Shown here: piece by piece, positions 35,692-48,300 of the stretch
Layout: the number at the start of each line of letters is the position of its first letter
Numbering within the stretch: the first letter of the stretch is position 1
DNA from: Nymphaea colorata
Taxonomy: Eukaryota > Streptophyta > Magnoliopsida > Nymphaeales > Nymphaeaceae
Direction of reading: 5' to 3'
Assembly (NCBI RefSeq): GCF_008831285.2
Contig: NC_045142.1
Location: 22,259,354 to 22,323,353, forward strand
Length of the DNA: 64,000 nt
Notes under the pieces: generated by a model
The model's input: only the letters and a program-made list of their open reading frames with translations
Database searches by the model: none
Told to the model about the DNA's origin: nothing
Program-made: the position numbers and the translations under genes

Positions 35692-37607
35692 AGGCTGTGG
35701 GAACAAAGCTGCTTGTTTGCATGTGTTGCGTCCAATAGCAAATGCAACATATGGTGTAAATCTGTCTATCATAATGGCTTCTCTGGCAGTCCATGGTTTT
35801 CATTTAAGAGGCATCAAGTTTATAGCTATAGGTGTTCGATTCTGTATAGTGGTTGCACTTGTATATTGAAATTCTTTTCCATGTAACGTGTTTGGTTGCA
35901 TGTATAAAATAGGCCTTGTATTTTTTTCGCTTCTCCTCTGTAATTTTTACACGGCAAAATTAATGACATAGCAAAGCCTGGTGATGCGAATGACAGGAAC
36001 ATTGCATTAACTTAACTGGATACCTTCTCCATGCAGAACCATGGTCAATTTTTTGTGTGATCTTGGGTTTTGTAGAATTTCCAACGTCTTGCTTCGAAAG
36101 TATAAAAAATGTGATGAAAATATTCATGCGTTCTTTGGAAATATGCAGTAACAGGCTAATCTACAGAACCAGATCAAAGAAAATAGAGGTTTGTGGCTCT
36201 GCATTTCTTAAGTTGCTGGTCCATACTCAGATTGTGAGACAGGTTAGTTACTGGATTGAGGCTCAGTTCATACAGACTTCATTCATCTGATTAAAGAATA
36301 GAAGGCATATGGTAAGAAAGTAATAAGCATTTATGTGAGATTAACTCTTGCAGGCTTTAATAAAAAACATAATTAGATATATTTTGTACATAAAGTGCAT
36401 TATAAACCAAGTAACTTCAGCATTTGCCTGCAGGTGATAACTGTTTTTAAGTTTTGCTACATTCAGTTTTAAAACAAGATGTTGATAAGTGACTCAAAAT
36501 GTCTTTAGTTAAATGCTATTTCTTCTAGTTTCTAAGTGGTATTTTGCTTTTATCTAGCACTGTTTTTGTCAGATTTTGCCTATTTAGACATGATATTTAT
36601 TTTTATCAAAGTTCTTTATCTAATGTTTGGAAAAACACACAAGCTCACATTCAAACTTCCTGTTTGGGATGTTGATGATGTCCTTTTAGAGCTTCATCTG
36701 CCTCACCTACGCCTATCACCTGCTTGCTGTCAGAATAGAACCAAAAGTACTTGTTATAATGTTGGTGGGCCACAAGGTGAGTCCATTGCATGACAGTATA
36801 TGATCATTAACTACCTTTTGCTTTTTCAAGTGATTGTCAAGTTTGGTAGAGCTTTCAGTGCTTCCATATATGACCCAATGAAGATATGTATTGATTTCTC
36901 ACCTTTTCTGCAACTGGTACATCGTGGGTTCCACCGGAGATCAGACTGCTTTTTTCACGGTTGATGGCTTTAAATGTATCTAATTAAGTGCATGCCTCTG
37001 TGTGTGTGTGTGTGTGTGTGTGTGTAAAGAGTAAAGAGAGAGGGAGAGAGACTAGTCTCAAGATGGAACTGAATTTTCAAGTCCATTTCCCTCTGTGTGA
37101 CCTAATCTTAGGATGGCGATGATGATCTTTAAAAAGGAAAACAAAAAAGTCAGTAGGAGAAGAGTGGGAAAGTAGCTGGAAAAATCAGTCATAATTTTGG
37201 TTTCTATAGAAGTTACATTGGCAACTTTATTTACTACTTGTTGAATGGTCAGCAGAGCCACCACCACCGTGGAGACTGCACTTTTTCATGGGCCTGCATT
37301 CACTGCATTGCTCAGGTGGAGCTGTTAATGAATATACGTTCAGTAACTTAAATATATGTGTTTTTCATATATGTAGAGAGTGAGAGAGAGAATAGTATTT
37401 TAAGCTTAATTTGAATGTTTTTATATATTTATAATGAATGCATATTGTGTCAACAATTGTGCCTGCTAGCCCTAATCTATTAGATAATATATATCCAAGG
37501 TCAATATTTATATGAAAGGACACTATTAAAACAAAAAAATGATCAACTTAATATATTTTGCATCAAACTATCCATAATATCATATTTGTAAGGTTAGATT
37601 AAAAAAA

Positions 37608-37817
37608 CATTTCAAATATCATATTTAAAGAGTCTGGTTTTTGTCGGACCTATTGGTCTAGTTTCTACCAATTACTCTCTCTCCCTCTCTTTCTCTTTCT
37701 CTTTATATATTATAAAAACATTTCAAATATCATATTTAAAGAGTCTGGTTTTTGTTGGACCTATTGGTTTAGTTTCTACCAATTACTCTTTCTCTCCGTC
37801 TCTCTCTCTCTCTCTCT

Positions 37818-37819
<2 letters not shown>
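37608..37819. repeat. 110 bp tandem duplication ending in CT tracts
   Basis: ACATTTCAAATATC begins at 37608 and again at 37718. The copies differ at few positions, and each ends in a CT-rich tract. Confidence 0.92.

Positions 37820-37869
<50 letters not shown>
37820..37869. repeat. (TA)n microsatellite
   Basis: About 25 TA units directly follow a (CT)n tract at the end of the 110 bp duplication. Confidence 0.95.
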
Positions 37870-37871
<2 letters not shown>

Positions 37872-39723
37872 GTTTTCAATACAACCAACGCAATATTTCT
37901 CTCTTAGACAATTTAATTATGATGTTGGCAACATATGGAGGACAGAGTTCTATAAAAGAGAGAAAATTCTTACAGCTAATTTATGTGCATCAAGCTTTTC
38001 ATATTTACCATATTTTGTTCTAATCATCTCCCAGTGTGAAACCCTCTCGCTCTTTCTTTGGACACCAAACAAAAGTCGCACCTTCCCTTTGTCCTTACGT
38101 AAAGAGACGTGAACTGCTCCGGTTTCTAACTTTTGACCTCTTTTTGACTCGAATTAAGACTTTCAGTCACTCAATCTTCCATAGTTGTGCATGCAAACGT
38201 GAGACTTCCCAACCCTTTTCTTACATGACAACCAATTTGGCCTTCTTTTTGTGATTGAGACATGGAATTTCCTTTCCTTCTTTTTTCACGATTAGCGTGA
38301 ATGCAGGGTTTTTCTTTTCTTAAATTATGATTTTCCTTCCTTCTTATCCAACATGTACATTAATAAGACAATTATGATTTTGGATTTTAGTAGTTGAACA
38401 ACCTGTCTTTGAAAAAATTGCATTCTTTGCAATCGAAGACTTAATGATGTTTGAAAGTCATGATTTGCAGGAGAAAGTCTTGAGCGCCCATGTGGGTGAC
38501 CTTCATTGAGACCTTTGAAAGGGAAAGGGTGGAGAATTTGTGACTTCGATGGGTTTTTGGCAGCGGCGGAGACATATAGGCAGGTGTGGGCAGTTGCCCC
38601 ACCGGTCCTACAAAACACTATATTCTTTTATATAGAGTGGTGTCCCCCTAAGGTGTGGGCCGCTAGTGTTTGGTTGCCCCGGATCTCAGATATTAGGTGA
38701 TTTTAAGATTTTGAGCTCTTAAATCTCAAACCTATAAATCGTTGACGTCTGACAGGGTTATTACAAATCCATATCCGAATGAATATTTATATATATCTGA
38801 ATCCGAATCTGATCGGGTGTCACTTGTTAAATCCGAATTCAATCTGATTTCTTAAACTGATATTAAAAGTTTTTTCATATCCGATTCAAATTGAATATAT
38901 TGACATCCAGATTCGGGCAATAAAGAATTTAAATTCATAGTTTTCAAATTTTCAGCTTGTTAGGATCGTGAGTTTAAGGAAGGCTCCAATCCCTTGAAAT
39001 CTAAGATTGAGGGTAAACAAACACTCTCTTAAAGTGCATTCTCCTTAATTGCCCACTCATACCCACCTTAGTGCCAGTATGCCTTGGAGTGATAATAATT
39101 CTCTAAAAGCGACTTGATCAAGTGATATAATGGTTAAAAAGACCTAAGAATGTGATTTTTGGTTAATAAAATACAAGTTTTTTTTTTTTTTGTTTCGTTT
39201 GGTTCTAGTGTCTAGAAAAGTAAAAAAAATTAAAAATATACATTAAATTTTTAAACACACTCTCTTAGAATTTGTAAAAAGATTAAATAGGCGCCTTTAA
39301 AAATTTCAGCATTGATTAAGAAAGTCTTTCCAATTGGGTATGGTTTCTTATGCTGCAAAATTCGATGGCGTAAAAGGTTTATGATTTTACATGTTCTAAA
39401 ACATAACCTTTTAACATTTTCATATCAAATGATAAAAATTTCACCATCAACATGCGTGTGTTGTATATGTATTCATTTTGCACCTAAATCTAGTCGAAAG
39501 CCTGAACAACCCAATTTGTTTCTACCCAAATAAAATCTCGTAAGATAATCTTTTGGGTCTGGTTTTGTCTCTATAATCTAGTTTTTTTAAGTGTTTTAAT
39601 GTCAAAAAACCCTATTTTAGTAAAACCTAATTTTGTAAAAAAGAGTGAAAAACTTGACCACCATCAAGTTACCTATAGAAAGCCAGATTTTGAGTATGTC
39701 ACTCAGATTTGTGGGTTTGAGCT

Positions 39724-40148
39724 ACGGCTGGGCATCAGGTTGGGCCCGATTCGGGTCCGAAAAAAGGCATCGCGCGTCGGCCCAATATATTATCGGGCTG
39801 GCTCGGGTGGGCCTAAGTTCGATACTCATCCCAAAAAGGCATCGCGCCGGCCTGATATATTATCAGGCTGGCTTGGGTGGGCCCAAGCTCAACAATTTTT
39901 TTAATATATATATATATATTTATTTTCTATAATAATTATAATATTTAATTATGATTAATTATTTTTATATATTATTTTTATATTAAAATACATATTTTTT
40001 AATTTAATCGGGCCGAGCTCGGACTCGGCTCAGGTTTTAAGTGTCGGGCTGAACTCGGACCTGGATTTCGAGTGTAGACCAGGCGGCAGCCCAAGCCTGA
40101 CTACTTATCAGGTCGGGCCAGCCCAACCCAGCCCGATGTCCAGACTTA
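39724..40148. mobile_element. Putative MITE with GGGC-rich ends
   Basis: The left end reads CTGGGCATCAGGTTGGGC; the right end read inward reads CTGGACATCGGGCTGGG. Between them lie two copies of a ~74 bp unit (AAAAAGGCATCGCG at ~39760 and ~39834) and an AT-rich core. No target duplication is clear. The ends fit a non-autonomous DNA transposon, but boundaries are approximate. Confidence 0.45.
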
Positions 40149-41099
40149 GTTCACGCGTGTTATGCGACGTCTCTCTAGTTAGACTCACATAGGGCTATAT
40201 TTTGGTAGTCTAAATGGGGGTGGGTTTTCCATGTAAGTTGAAGCATTGTCTGTACCCGATATAACTCTGAACATTGTGGGTAAAAGAGCAATAAGGGAGG
40301 CTAATGTCATCCAAACAAATAAACTAATTTTTAAATCGGATTTTTGAGTATATCATCCAAACAAGTAAACCAAATTTAAAAAACTCGTTAAGAAACTTAG
40401 TTTTCGTAAAACATGAAAAGCTGTCTATATTTTGACTAAAATATAGGTATTTTAAATCTCAAAGCGTTTTTATCGTTTATTCTTTTAGAAAGCAAAGGAA
40501 GAGCTTGATACATGTCGGATTCCCATTATTCAGATGCTCATCTACATTAAACAAGTCCTACAAATCGCATCTATAAAATCATATTTTTAGAAAAGGAAAA
40601 ACTAAATTTATTTTAAGTATAACTTTCTCTCTATCTCTCTCTTTTAAAGGATTCTATATGGTTCTCGGGACCGGATTTTACTGTATTTGGATCCGAAACT
40701 CTGTGGCAGCGCGGGTGACGTCACCCAGTCGCAGCTGGAAACTGGCAAAGAGAGTTGGCAGCGGACAGGCTGGACTGTGGGTCCCACATCGTGAGCAATG
40801 AGGGTGTACAATTGGATGGGCCACAATGACGAAAAAGTCCTCCATCTTCTCCCGAAAGACGATTCGGTCCGCTCTTTGCGGTTCCCCGAGATAGCCTTGC
40901 AGGCCGTTGCTGACCCCATTTACCTAAATGCCCTCCAGGTGGAAATTTGGCGGAAACTGATCTTTTTGTCCCAGTCAAACCCCTCTGGTTCCCCAGAAAT
41001 TTCGTACCTGCCACAACTTAGATAGAGCGCTCGTGTTCGAGAACAATAGAAATGGAGGCTATTTTATTCATCTTAAAAGTAAACGTTATCGTAATTTTT

Positions 41100-41228
41100 T
41101 GTTTTCTATTTACAACCCCTTAAAATCCTTTCTTGGGTTTAAGTTCTTTGGCCGACCAGGCTCATGGTAATCGAACTTAGGACGTTGTTGTTCGCATACC
41201 GCACGTCTAACCAGCTAGACTGCTTTAG
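41100..41228 (-). mobile_element. Putative tRNA-derived SINE head
   Basis: On the minus strand, TAGCTGGTTAGACG at 41217-41204 resembles a Pol III A box. GTTCGATTACC at 41176-41166 resembles a B box. Their spacing of about 40 bases suits a tRNA-derived promoter. There is no tRNA cloverleaf, and the tail is not defined. Confidence 0.4.
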
Positions 41229-42554
41229 TTTTTGTGCAATTTTAAAGTTGTCGAAAGGAAATTATTGAAATTAAGTATGACCCATTATTTTATACAAGGG
41301 GCAAGGCTACTGATATCTGATATCTTCAGGAAAGATTCATGCTTATCTAAAACAAAAAGGTGTGGTACTTAGTTAATCAATATTCGAGCCACCACATTAA
41401 ACTAACTTAGTGAACGTCTTATCAAATGCAAATGCTTGAATAAATTTTCTAGCTTTCGCTTGACCTATAGATGCCAAAATCGACAGCTTTTAAATGATCT
41501 TTAAGCAAATCTCATGTTCAAATCCTTCTAAAAAGAAGTTGCACACTTTGAATTTTCTAATTCTACTTATGCTCAGTGGTGGAGCAATGAATTTTTCACT
41601 GAGTGGCGCTTGAACCACTCACCTGGGTCTGGTGTGGGCACCACACATGGCTGGATCCGTGTTCCGCTTCATTGCGATAGAATTTTTGATGGGTTGGAGT
41701 AGCTCGCACCAATCCATACGCAGCTCTACTACTGCTTATGACTTGAGCATGAGTGCACCACATGTTCGAGGCATAAGCACATACAACAATACTCATGTAT
41801 GCGCGGTGGGCTATTTATAAAAAAAATGAATATTCTAGCCATTTTACAAAAAAATGTTTATATATATATATACACGTTTTTGCCCTTATATGAGGGGGTT
41901 TTTTGTTTGTGGATCTAGTTTGGACTTTCTGATCACTTCACACACTAAACATGCATGAGGCCCCAACATATAACCTACATGCTTATTTTTGGACTTTTCG
42001 TCCATAATAATTCATATATATAAAACCATAAATGAGACAAAAACAAAAACAAAGGTGACAACAAATGGCCGGGCATTAATGTTATAAGCAAACAAATAGG
42101 TTTCGTAATATATAAATGTGAAAAAATATGGTTAGTGATTGTGAGCAACTCTATTTTGATTTTATGGTCTTACAAATGTATCATAAATGGGTGAGATGGG
42201 GAGATTTACCATTACACAAAGCCTAACAACCCGACCCACTACTATGCTCGGGCCCTTGGTTCGGCAGATCTCAACCTGCCTTTTGTACTAATTTTTTTGG
42301 GGTGTTACAATCCACCTTTCCTGAAGACACACGCGTCCGCTCGTAGGAACTTAGGTCCAAGTGTTAAACCAGTTCTCATACCAAAGTAACAATTAGACCC
42401 ACTTCTAGGATCGTGCTCCTAGTTCGACGAATCCCAACCCTCCCCCTAACAGATTCGACTCTAACCCAAAAAATGTTAAGAACCAAGACAACCATCTAGT
42501 GTCATCAACCATTTAAAACTATAAAAGCTTTACAAGCATCTTATGATATAACAA

Positions 42555-42735
42555 GTGGCGGAAACAAGAAAGGGCCCACATGGGCCCTGGCCCCACCTAA
42601 AAAAAAATTACATGTAAATTTTAGAAAATTTTACTTGTTTTATACAAAAATTTTGAAAAAATGATATTTCAAAACCCATGTGAGAATTTAAAAACTTTAA
42701 TTCGGTCCCCTCATACAAATTTTTTGGCTCCACCC
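42555..42735 (+). repeat. Dispersed AT-rich repeat, family R1, copy c
   Basis: It contains GGGCCCTGGCCCCACC, then an AT-rich core (TATACAAAAATTTTGAAAAA, ATGATATTTCAAAA) and TTTGGCTCCACCC. The core matches copies a, b and d. Confidence 0.5.
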
Positions 42736-44289
42736 TTAAATATGACCATACCCATCATTCATAACTTATGAACAGTCTTCATGCTATCTGTAATCGATTT
42801 TGAAAAGTTGTTTAATATATGATAGTTTGTGAACTATAAATGAAGTTGATCAAATAACTAATAATTAATACACATAATCTTGATACTAATTAATGATGAA
42901 AACGACTGTACATGTGACTAACCATCAATCAAATTTATCAAATGACTCATGAATAAGTTTATATAACGTATGGACAAAACAAATATAAAGACCATACGGA
43001 TTGGATTATGATTTGTCTAATTCACTTAGTCGATAAATTCATGATATAGCACTTTTTAAAGTGAAAATATAAGTTGTCATTAACTTTTTTTTTAAAATTA
43101 GTTTTACACAAAGCAATGTCAATTAGTTGCTGATGCAACGCATGAAAGGAAAGGGAGTGTTTCTCTTCTGAAAATTAAAATCAGCTCACAAAAAATTGTC
43201 GTATTTATTCATTTATATAGTGATGTCTTATTACTCTTTATTTATTTATTTATATAGAAGTTCTTCCTTAAAAAGTTTGAATTTTAAATTATTAGTTCTC
43301 CTAAACTTTTTTTTTTTCAGTTCTACCACTGCTTTAATATGACACCGGTTAAGCATTCATTCCTGACTCAAGCTTACTTGACTCCAATGGTTCATTAGTG
43401 CATATCCAGAATCTAGTATGAATCCGATCCAAATCCAAATTATATGGCACTGAAACGGTAGCTCTGTCATTGCACTGAGAGCTCCCTGTACGAAGAGGAA
43501 ATTTTCATGGAAAGCAACATATTTTTCTCCATATCCGAAAAAGTGCCTAACCTTTTTGTTTTTCTCATACATGTTTTGCCGGTAGTTATAAAGGTCAACA
43601 GGATCGGAAATACTTGCTTACCAACTCAAAACCAGATTAATTCAGCCAACTTCAGTTCAGACAACGCGACGACTGAATCCTAACTGAATTAACTGGATGA
43701 TTGAATCCAAAACTAAGTCCAATATCAGACAAAGATTTGTCCTACTAATATCTAAAAGTCATGTCAGTAGATTGCATTTATTTTAAAAACTCAAATCCCA
43801 GTTTGAATCCGAATTAAACATCTAATTAGGTGAGATTTGGCAACCATTAGGTCAAAACCAATCCAAGGTAAATTATTTTGCTTGCAAAAGCACACAATTT
43901 ATACTATTAGTTATTGAATCAACAGGTATGGGCCTCTGCATAGTTTAATATTATATTTTTTCAATTTAAACTCGTTATAGTCTATTTAAGGGCTGAGTTA
44001 TTAGTAGGTATTGCATTGATATTATAATGAAAAGTTAGCTCTTATAAGCTCAACAACAGTAGCAAAGCTATAAATTTTTAGCTAAAGGGTACTAAGCAAA
44101 GGCTTGAGCGGTGCAGTGGAAAGCTTGAAGCTTGAGGCTCTGGCCTTGACCTAAATCTAATGGGGGCACATCATATGGTTGGATTCAAGTCCGGCCTTAT
44201 TTCGATATCAGAACCCAAGTCCAATAACATCATATGCAACTGCAGCTCCGTTAATGTATAACATGTGTATATTTCGTCATGATATATAG

Positions 44290-44456
44290 GAGTAGACCAT
44301 GAAATTTTTCATGAGGATGGTCGAATTAAAGTTTTTAAATTTTGACAGATGCTGAAATATCATTTTTCAAAATTTTTATGCAAGACAAATGAAATTTTTT
44401 AAAATCTATATGTGAATTAAAAAAAAAAATGAGATGGGGCCATGGCCCATGTGAAC
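44290..44456 (-). repeat. Dispersed AT-rich repeat, family R1, copy d
   Basis: Read on the minus strand it has GGCCATGGCCCC, an AT-rich core with CATAAAAATTTTGAAAAATG and ATATTTC, then TTAAAAACTTTAATTCG. That is nearly the same as copy c. Confidence 0.5.
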
Positions 44457-45060
44457 CATTCCTTGGCTGTGACCTTGATACATGTTTCAAACACTTTTAT
44501 ATAGATGTATATATATGCATGCAAGACCTACGACTTACACAAAGGGACCTTGTCATTCTCTTAGAGAAAAGACATGTTCTGGCATATGAAAAGGTAAGGC
44601 CCCCGCTATTTGAACTTTCGATCATTCATCTAGTATTTGCTTGCAAATCATGCCACCGTAGACGTATTTAAAAAAAAAAATCAAACTCGAGCTCGAGCTC
44701 TAATTTATCAACTCGAACTCGACTTGACTTGTTCAATGGATGAAGTGGGCTGGAATTGAACTTAAACTCAGTCTAGTTTCACGAGTTCGACTAATTGTGC
44801 ACCCTTTGTTAAAGTATATTCATGCACATTCAAAGGCAATTCAAATCGACTCCTTTGCCGAGTCCTTCGTATGAGCAACCGGCGATACGAAGTTTCCGGT
44901 AATTTACGGAAACCTTTGGGACTCCAAAGGAAAATTTTGAAAGAAAGGTGAAGAAAAAGACAGGTTCTGTTATTTATCGCGATTTGGAACACGTCCGAAC
45001 GGCTCCGGAGGGCATTTTGGGAAACTAATTTTAGTACTCATTTGGTCAAAATCTAGCGGG

Positions 45061-45384
45061 CGAGCCCGCAGTGTAGTATTTTCTTCCCTCTCTCCTTCTC
45101 TCTCTTCCCTTCCCTTTCGCCTCAGCCAACCAGGAGAAAGAGAGAGAGGGGAAGCCATTGGAGTTGTCCTTGAAAGAACGCAGAAGGAGAGAGAGAGAGT
45201 CGTCTCCTCTTCTCATGATCGCAACAGGAAGAAGAGGAAGGAGAAAGAGGAAGGAGAAGAAGAAGGAGGAGAAGATCTGACTGATAAGCAGGCAGAGAGG
45301 ACTATACTCTCCCGCGCTTCCTTCGTTTTCCTCGAGGAACGAAGTAGAGAGGGCGGACGGAAGGGAAGAGGAGGTGGAGAAGAG
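45061..45384 (+). promoter_or_regulatory. Purine-rich 5' leader and promoter-proximal region of the BRN-like gene
   Basis: Immediately upstream of the ATG lies a CT tract (45077-45115) and then a long GA/GAAG-rich stretch (45130-45380). GA tracts in plant leaders are typical sites for BPC/GAGA-binding factors (established). A regulatory role here is inference, and I cannot place the transcription start. Confidence 0.5.
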
Positions 45385-48300
45385 ATGGGGGACGGAGGAG
45401 GCGGATCCGACGCGAACGCGGGGGAAAGCGTGAAGCTCTTCGTCGGGCAGGTGCCGAAGAGCATGACGGAGGCGCAGCTTCTCGCCATGTTCAGGGAGGT
45501 CGCGCTCGTCGACGAGGTCAATATCATCAAGGATAAGCTCTCCAAGGCGTCGCGAGGTGAGCGAATTCTCCCTTTCGTGGATGTCCCGGCTTTGGATCTG
45601 GTGCTTGTGTCCTGATCTTTCTCTCGTTTCATATTTGTTACTGTTTTCTGAGGTTGACATTTTGGAAACCGTGGAATTTTTGATTTTCTTTTGAAGCATT
45701 GGTCGTTTGTCGGCGTGGGTTTTGATCCTTTAGAGTGGAAAGTAGAGCTGAGATTCTTTTTTTCTTTTTAAAAGTTCACATTTTGTGGTCATATATAACT
45801 TTAGAATGTTTATTTTTTTCGGTCTTTATGTAATGATCACATTTCGTTGTTTTTGACATAGCCTGGAGCTTGATTTTGAATTGCTTGAGTTGGAATGCAA
45901 ATTGAGGTAGTTTCGGGCTTGGTCTTAGAGATTGCTTGCCCTGGATGCAAGAATTGAGGTTGTCTCGGGTTTGGTTTTGACTGCTTGAGTTGGAGACGGG
46001 AAAAGGTTGTTCCGTCCATGATTTTGAATTAGGAATTGAGGTTGTTTCCCATCTTTATCGTAGTTATGGTGAACTTGGTAGCAATAGGCAGCTCGGAATT
46101 GTGTGGAACTGATTATTTATCAGGCTTTGAATCTGTGAATTTGTTCGGATGAGTGGATGACTATAGGCTTTTCCTTGTGGCCGCCTAAAGCTAATCCTGG
46201 TTGGATGTGTTCCATGAGTTTGTTGTAGATTCTTTGCTTTCTTCATTTCTACTTGCATTATAAATATCTCGTTGTATGCATCTTTTGAGAATTGAATGTG
46301 TTGGAACGAAAGTGTGGTTTTTGCCATAGGACTAGTTCGTAATAGGTAAAAATGTGAAAAAACATCCTAAAAGTGGCTGAAAAGAGTAGAAGAAAATGAA
46401 AATCCAAATCTAATTTCACATTGTCAGTTACGAATATGTTCATATTTCAATGTTATTTTGCTTGCTAGTTCATTGCCCTTAACGGTGGTAAGGATTGGAA
46501 GATCGGTAAATATCTTTACCACTATTTCGATGTTTATCCTCAGTCTATGGCCAGTGCAACTTGTTGAAAAAGCAGCTTAAATCATTGTCTGTTGCTGCCA
46601 TGGTTGCTAGAGCCCAGGACTCAGAATGATCGTTGGGAAAATGTGAGGGTTGGCCCTCTAAATAAGTTTTTTCTCATGTTCCTTCAGGTTTTGGAGTTGC
46701 AGTTATGCACTCATCATAGATGACAAATGTGTGTGTTTGTCATGTGCATAAAGTTGTGCATGTGGATGAATTTGCTATAAATTATTGCAGCATTACGTAT
46801 TTGAGCATGCATGCACATCCCATAAGCTTTCACCTTCCTAATTGATGTTCATACTTCACAGTAAATAAGAAAAATGTTTATGTTAAAAAGTAAAAACTTA
46901 ATCACAGATTAGTGTTTCTTGGGAAGTTCATTTTGTAACTTTTGTTCTTGAAAAAATTTTGGTAATTCATGAATTTTAACAATATAGAAGATAACAAGAA
47001 CACTATGGAACTACAAGTTTTCTATTATTTTTCTTATGAAAATGTTACAATCATTGATAATTTTTTTATAATTATAGAACAAACGGAAGTAAAAATGTAC
47101 ATTTAAAATTATATGCCTGTTTAAAACGGGGAAATTTCGTGATATTATCATGATGCCCCTTTCTCTTTAGCAAGCATTCGAGCTGGAGAATGCCTATGTT
47201 TTGAAAATGTATGATATTTTTCTGGTAATATTGCCTGGCTTCAAATGCCGAAAGTATCACAATATTATCAATGTTTGTGATTATGGTTTAAGATTTTATC
47301 TTCTTGTTGATTCTAGGTTCAGCTATCAAGCTTGATCTATTATTGTTAATCTGATTGCTTCGTATTTTGGTATAGATGAGTTAAACCCAATCCTGTTTCC
47401 CTTAAAATTGGATGAGCACCAGTGGGTTACTTTCTTTTCTTATATCTGTGGCATGCTATGCACATGGATACTTCTAATAACATGACACTAAGATGTGAAC
47501 ATATGCTCATTCATGTCACACCCCAACCTTTTGACCCTCAAACAATTTTTTTTTTTTATAAACCTAAAGCATGGAGGTGCGACTACACAACAATTCAAAA
47601 AAAGATGGAGCTATGTCATTTGAAACCATGGGGCAAACTTTCATTTATATAACAATTTCAATTCATACAAAGTCACATCTATGTGTATGACAAAAATGCC
47701 CCAAACCACAACTTTGATGCCTAAGACAAATAAGACATCAAAAAGACCAAACCATGACGCGCCGACACTACCAAAGACCCAAAACCTCCCCAGTAGGATG
47801 TGAGTGAAGCCGTCTAATCAACCTGCTACCCCGGGTCCGCCAAAACCTGAAAAAGAAATAACTGAAGGCTTAGCCTTCGCAGTATGGCAACAAACCAGAA
47901 AAATCTCAAACTCTCTTAGGTAGGGCTCAAATCTACAATCATAAAAACAATCTATCGTCATGTCGTGTCAGGGCATAAGCACATCATTTGCCAAGAAAAC
48001 CCCTAACATAGACCACGACATGAAAAGACCACTCAAGGGCCACAGAAACACAATCTCAATCACATGCAAGGCATGCTTAAACATTTCATTTCAGTCATAG
48101 CATTCACATGCCCATCAATCACATACATTCGTTCACACACATTTCATTCACCTACATTCATTTTCATTAGCTTTAGTGAATTGACAGTTCCTGTGGGTGC
48201 AAACACAGACACGTGCACATCGCGGGCGGCCCATAGCCGAGAGACAACCCCCGTGGTGGCCCAGAACAGTATGGATCTATTCATCCGCTGCAGCGGTAGA

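Larger units (their letters stand above)
35692..45060. other. Gene-free region between the BRCT and BRN-like genes
   Basis: The first ~300 bases are probably the BRCT 3' UTR. No further gene is supported. Recognisable contents are a (TG)n tract at ~36999-37024, a 110 bp duplication, an AT microsatellite, a putative MITE, a SINE-like element and two R1 repeats, all listed separately. A GC-rich island at ~40690-41030 contains GGGTGACGTCACCC, a perfect palindrome with the TGACGTCA bZIP/CRE core, but no gene. 42210-42450 contains GGGGTGTTACA, an LTR-end-like motif, and may be a retrotransposon fragment. Confidence 0.5.

Noticed and set aside
39599-39932. Two overlapping ~100-codon frames
   Set aside because: They cross the GGGC-rich ends of the putative MITE and have no protein signature.
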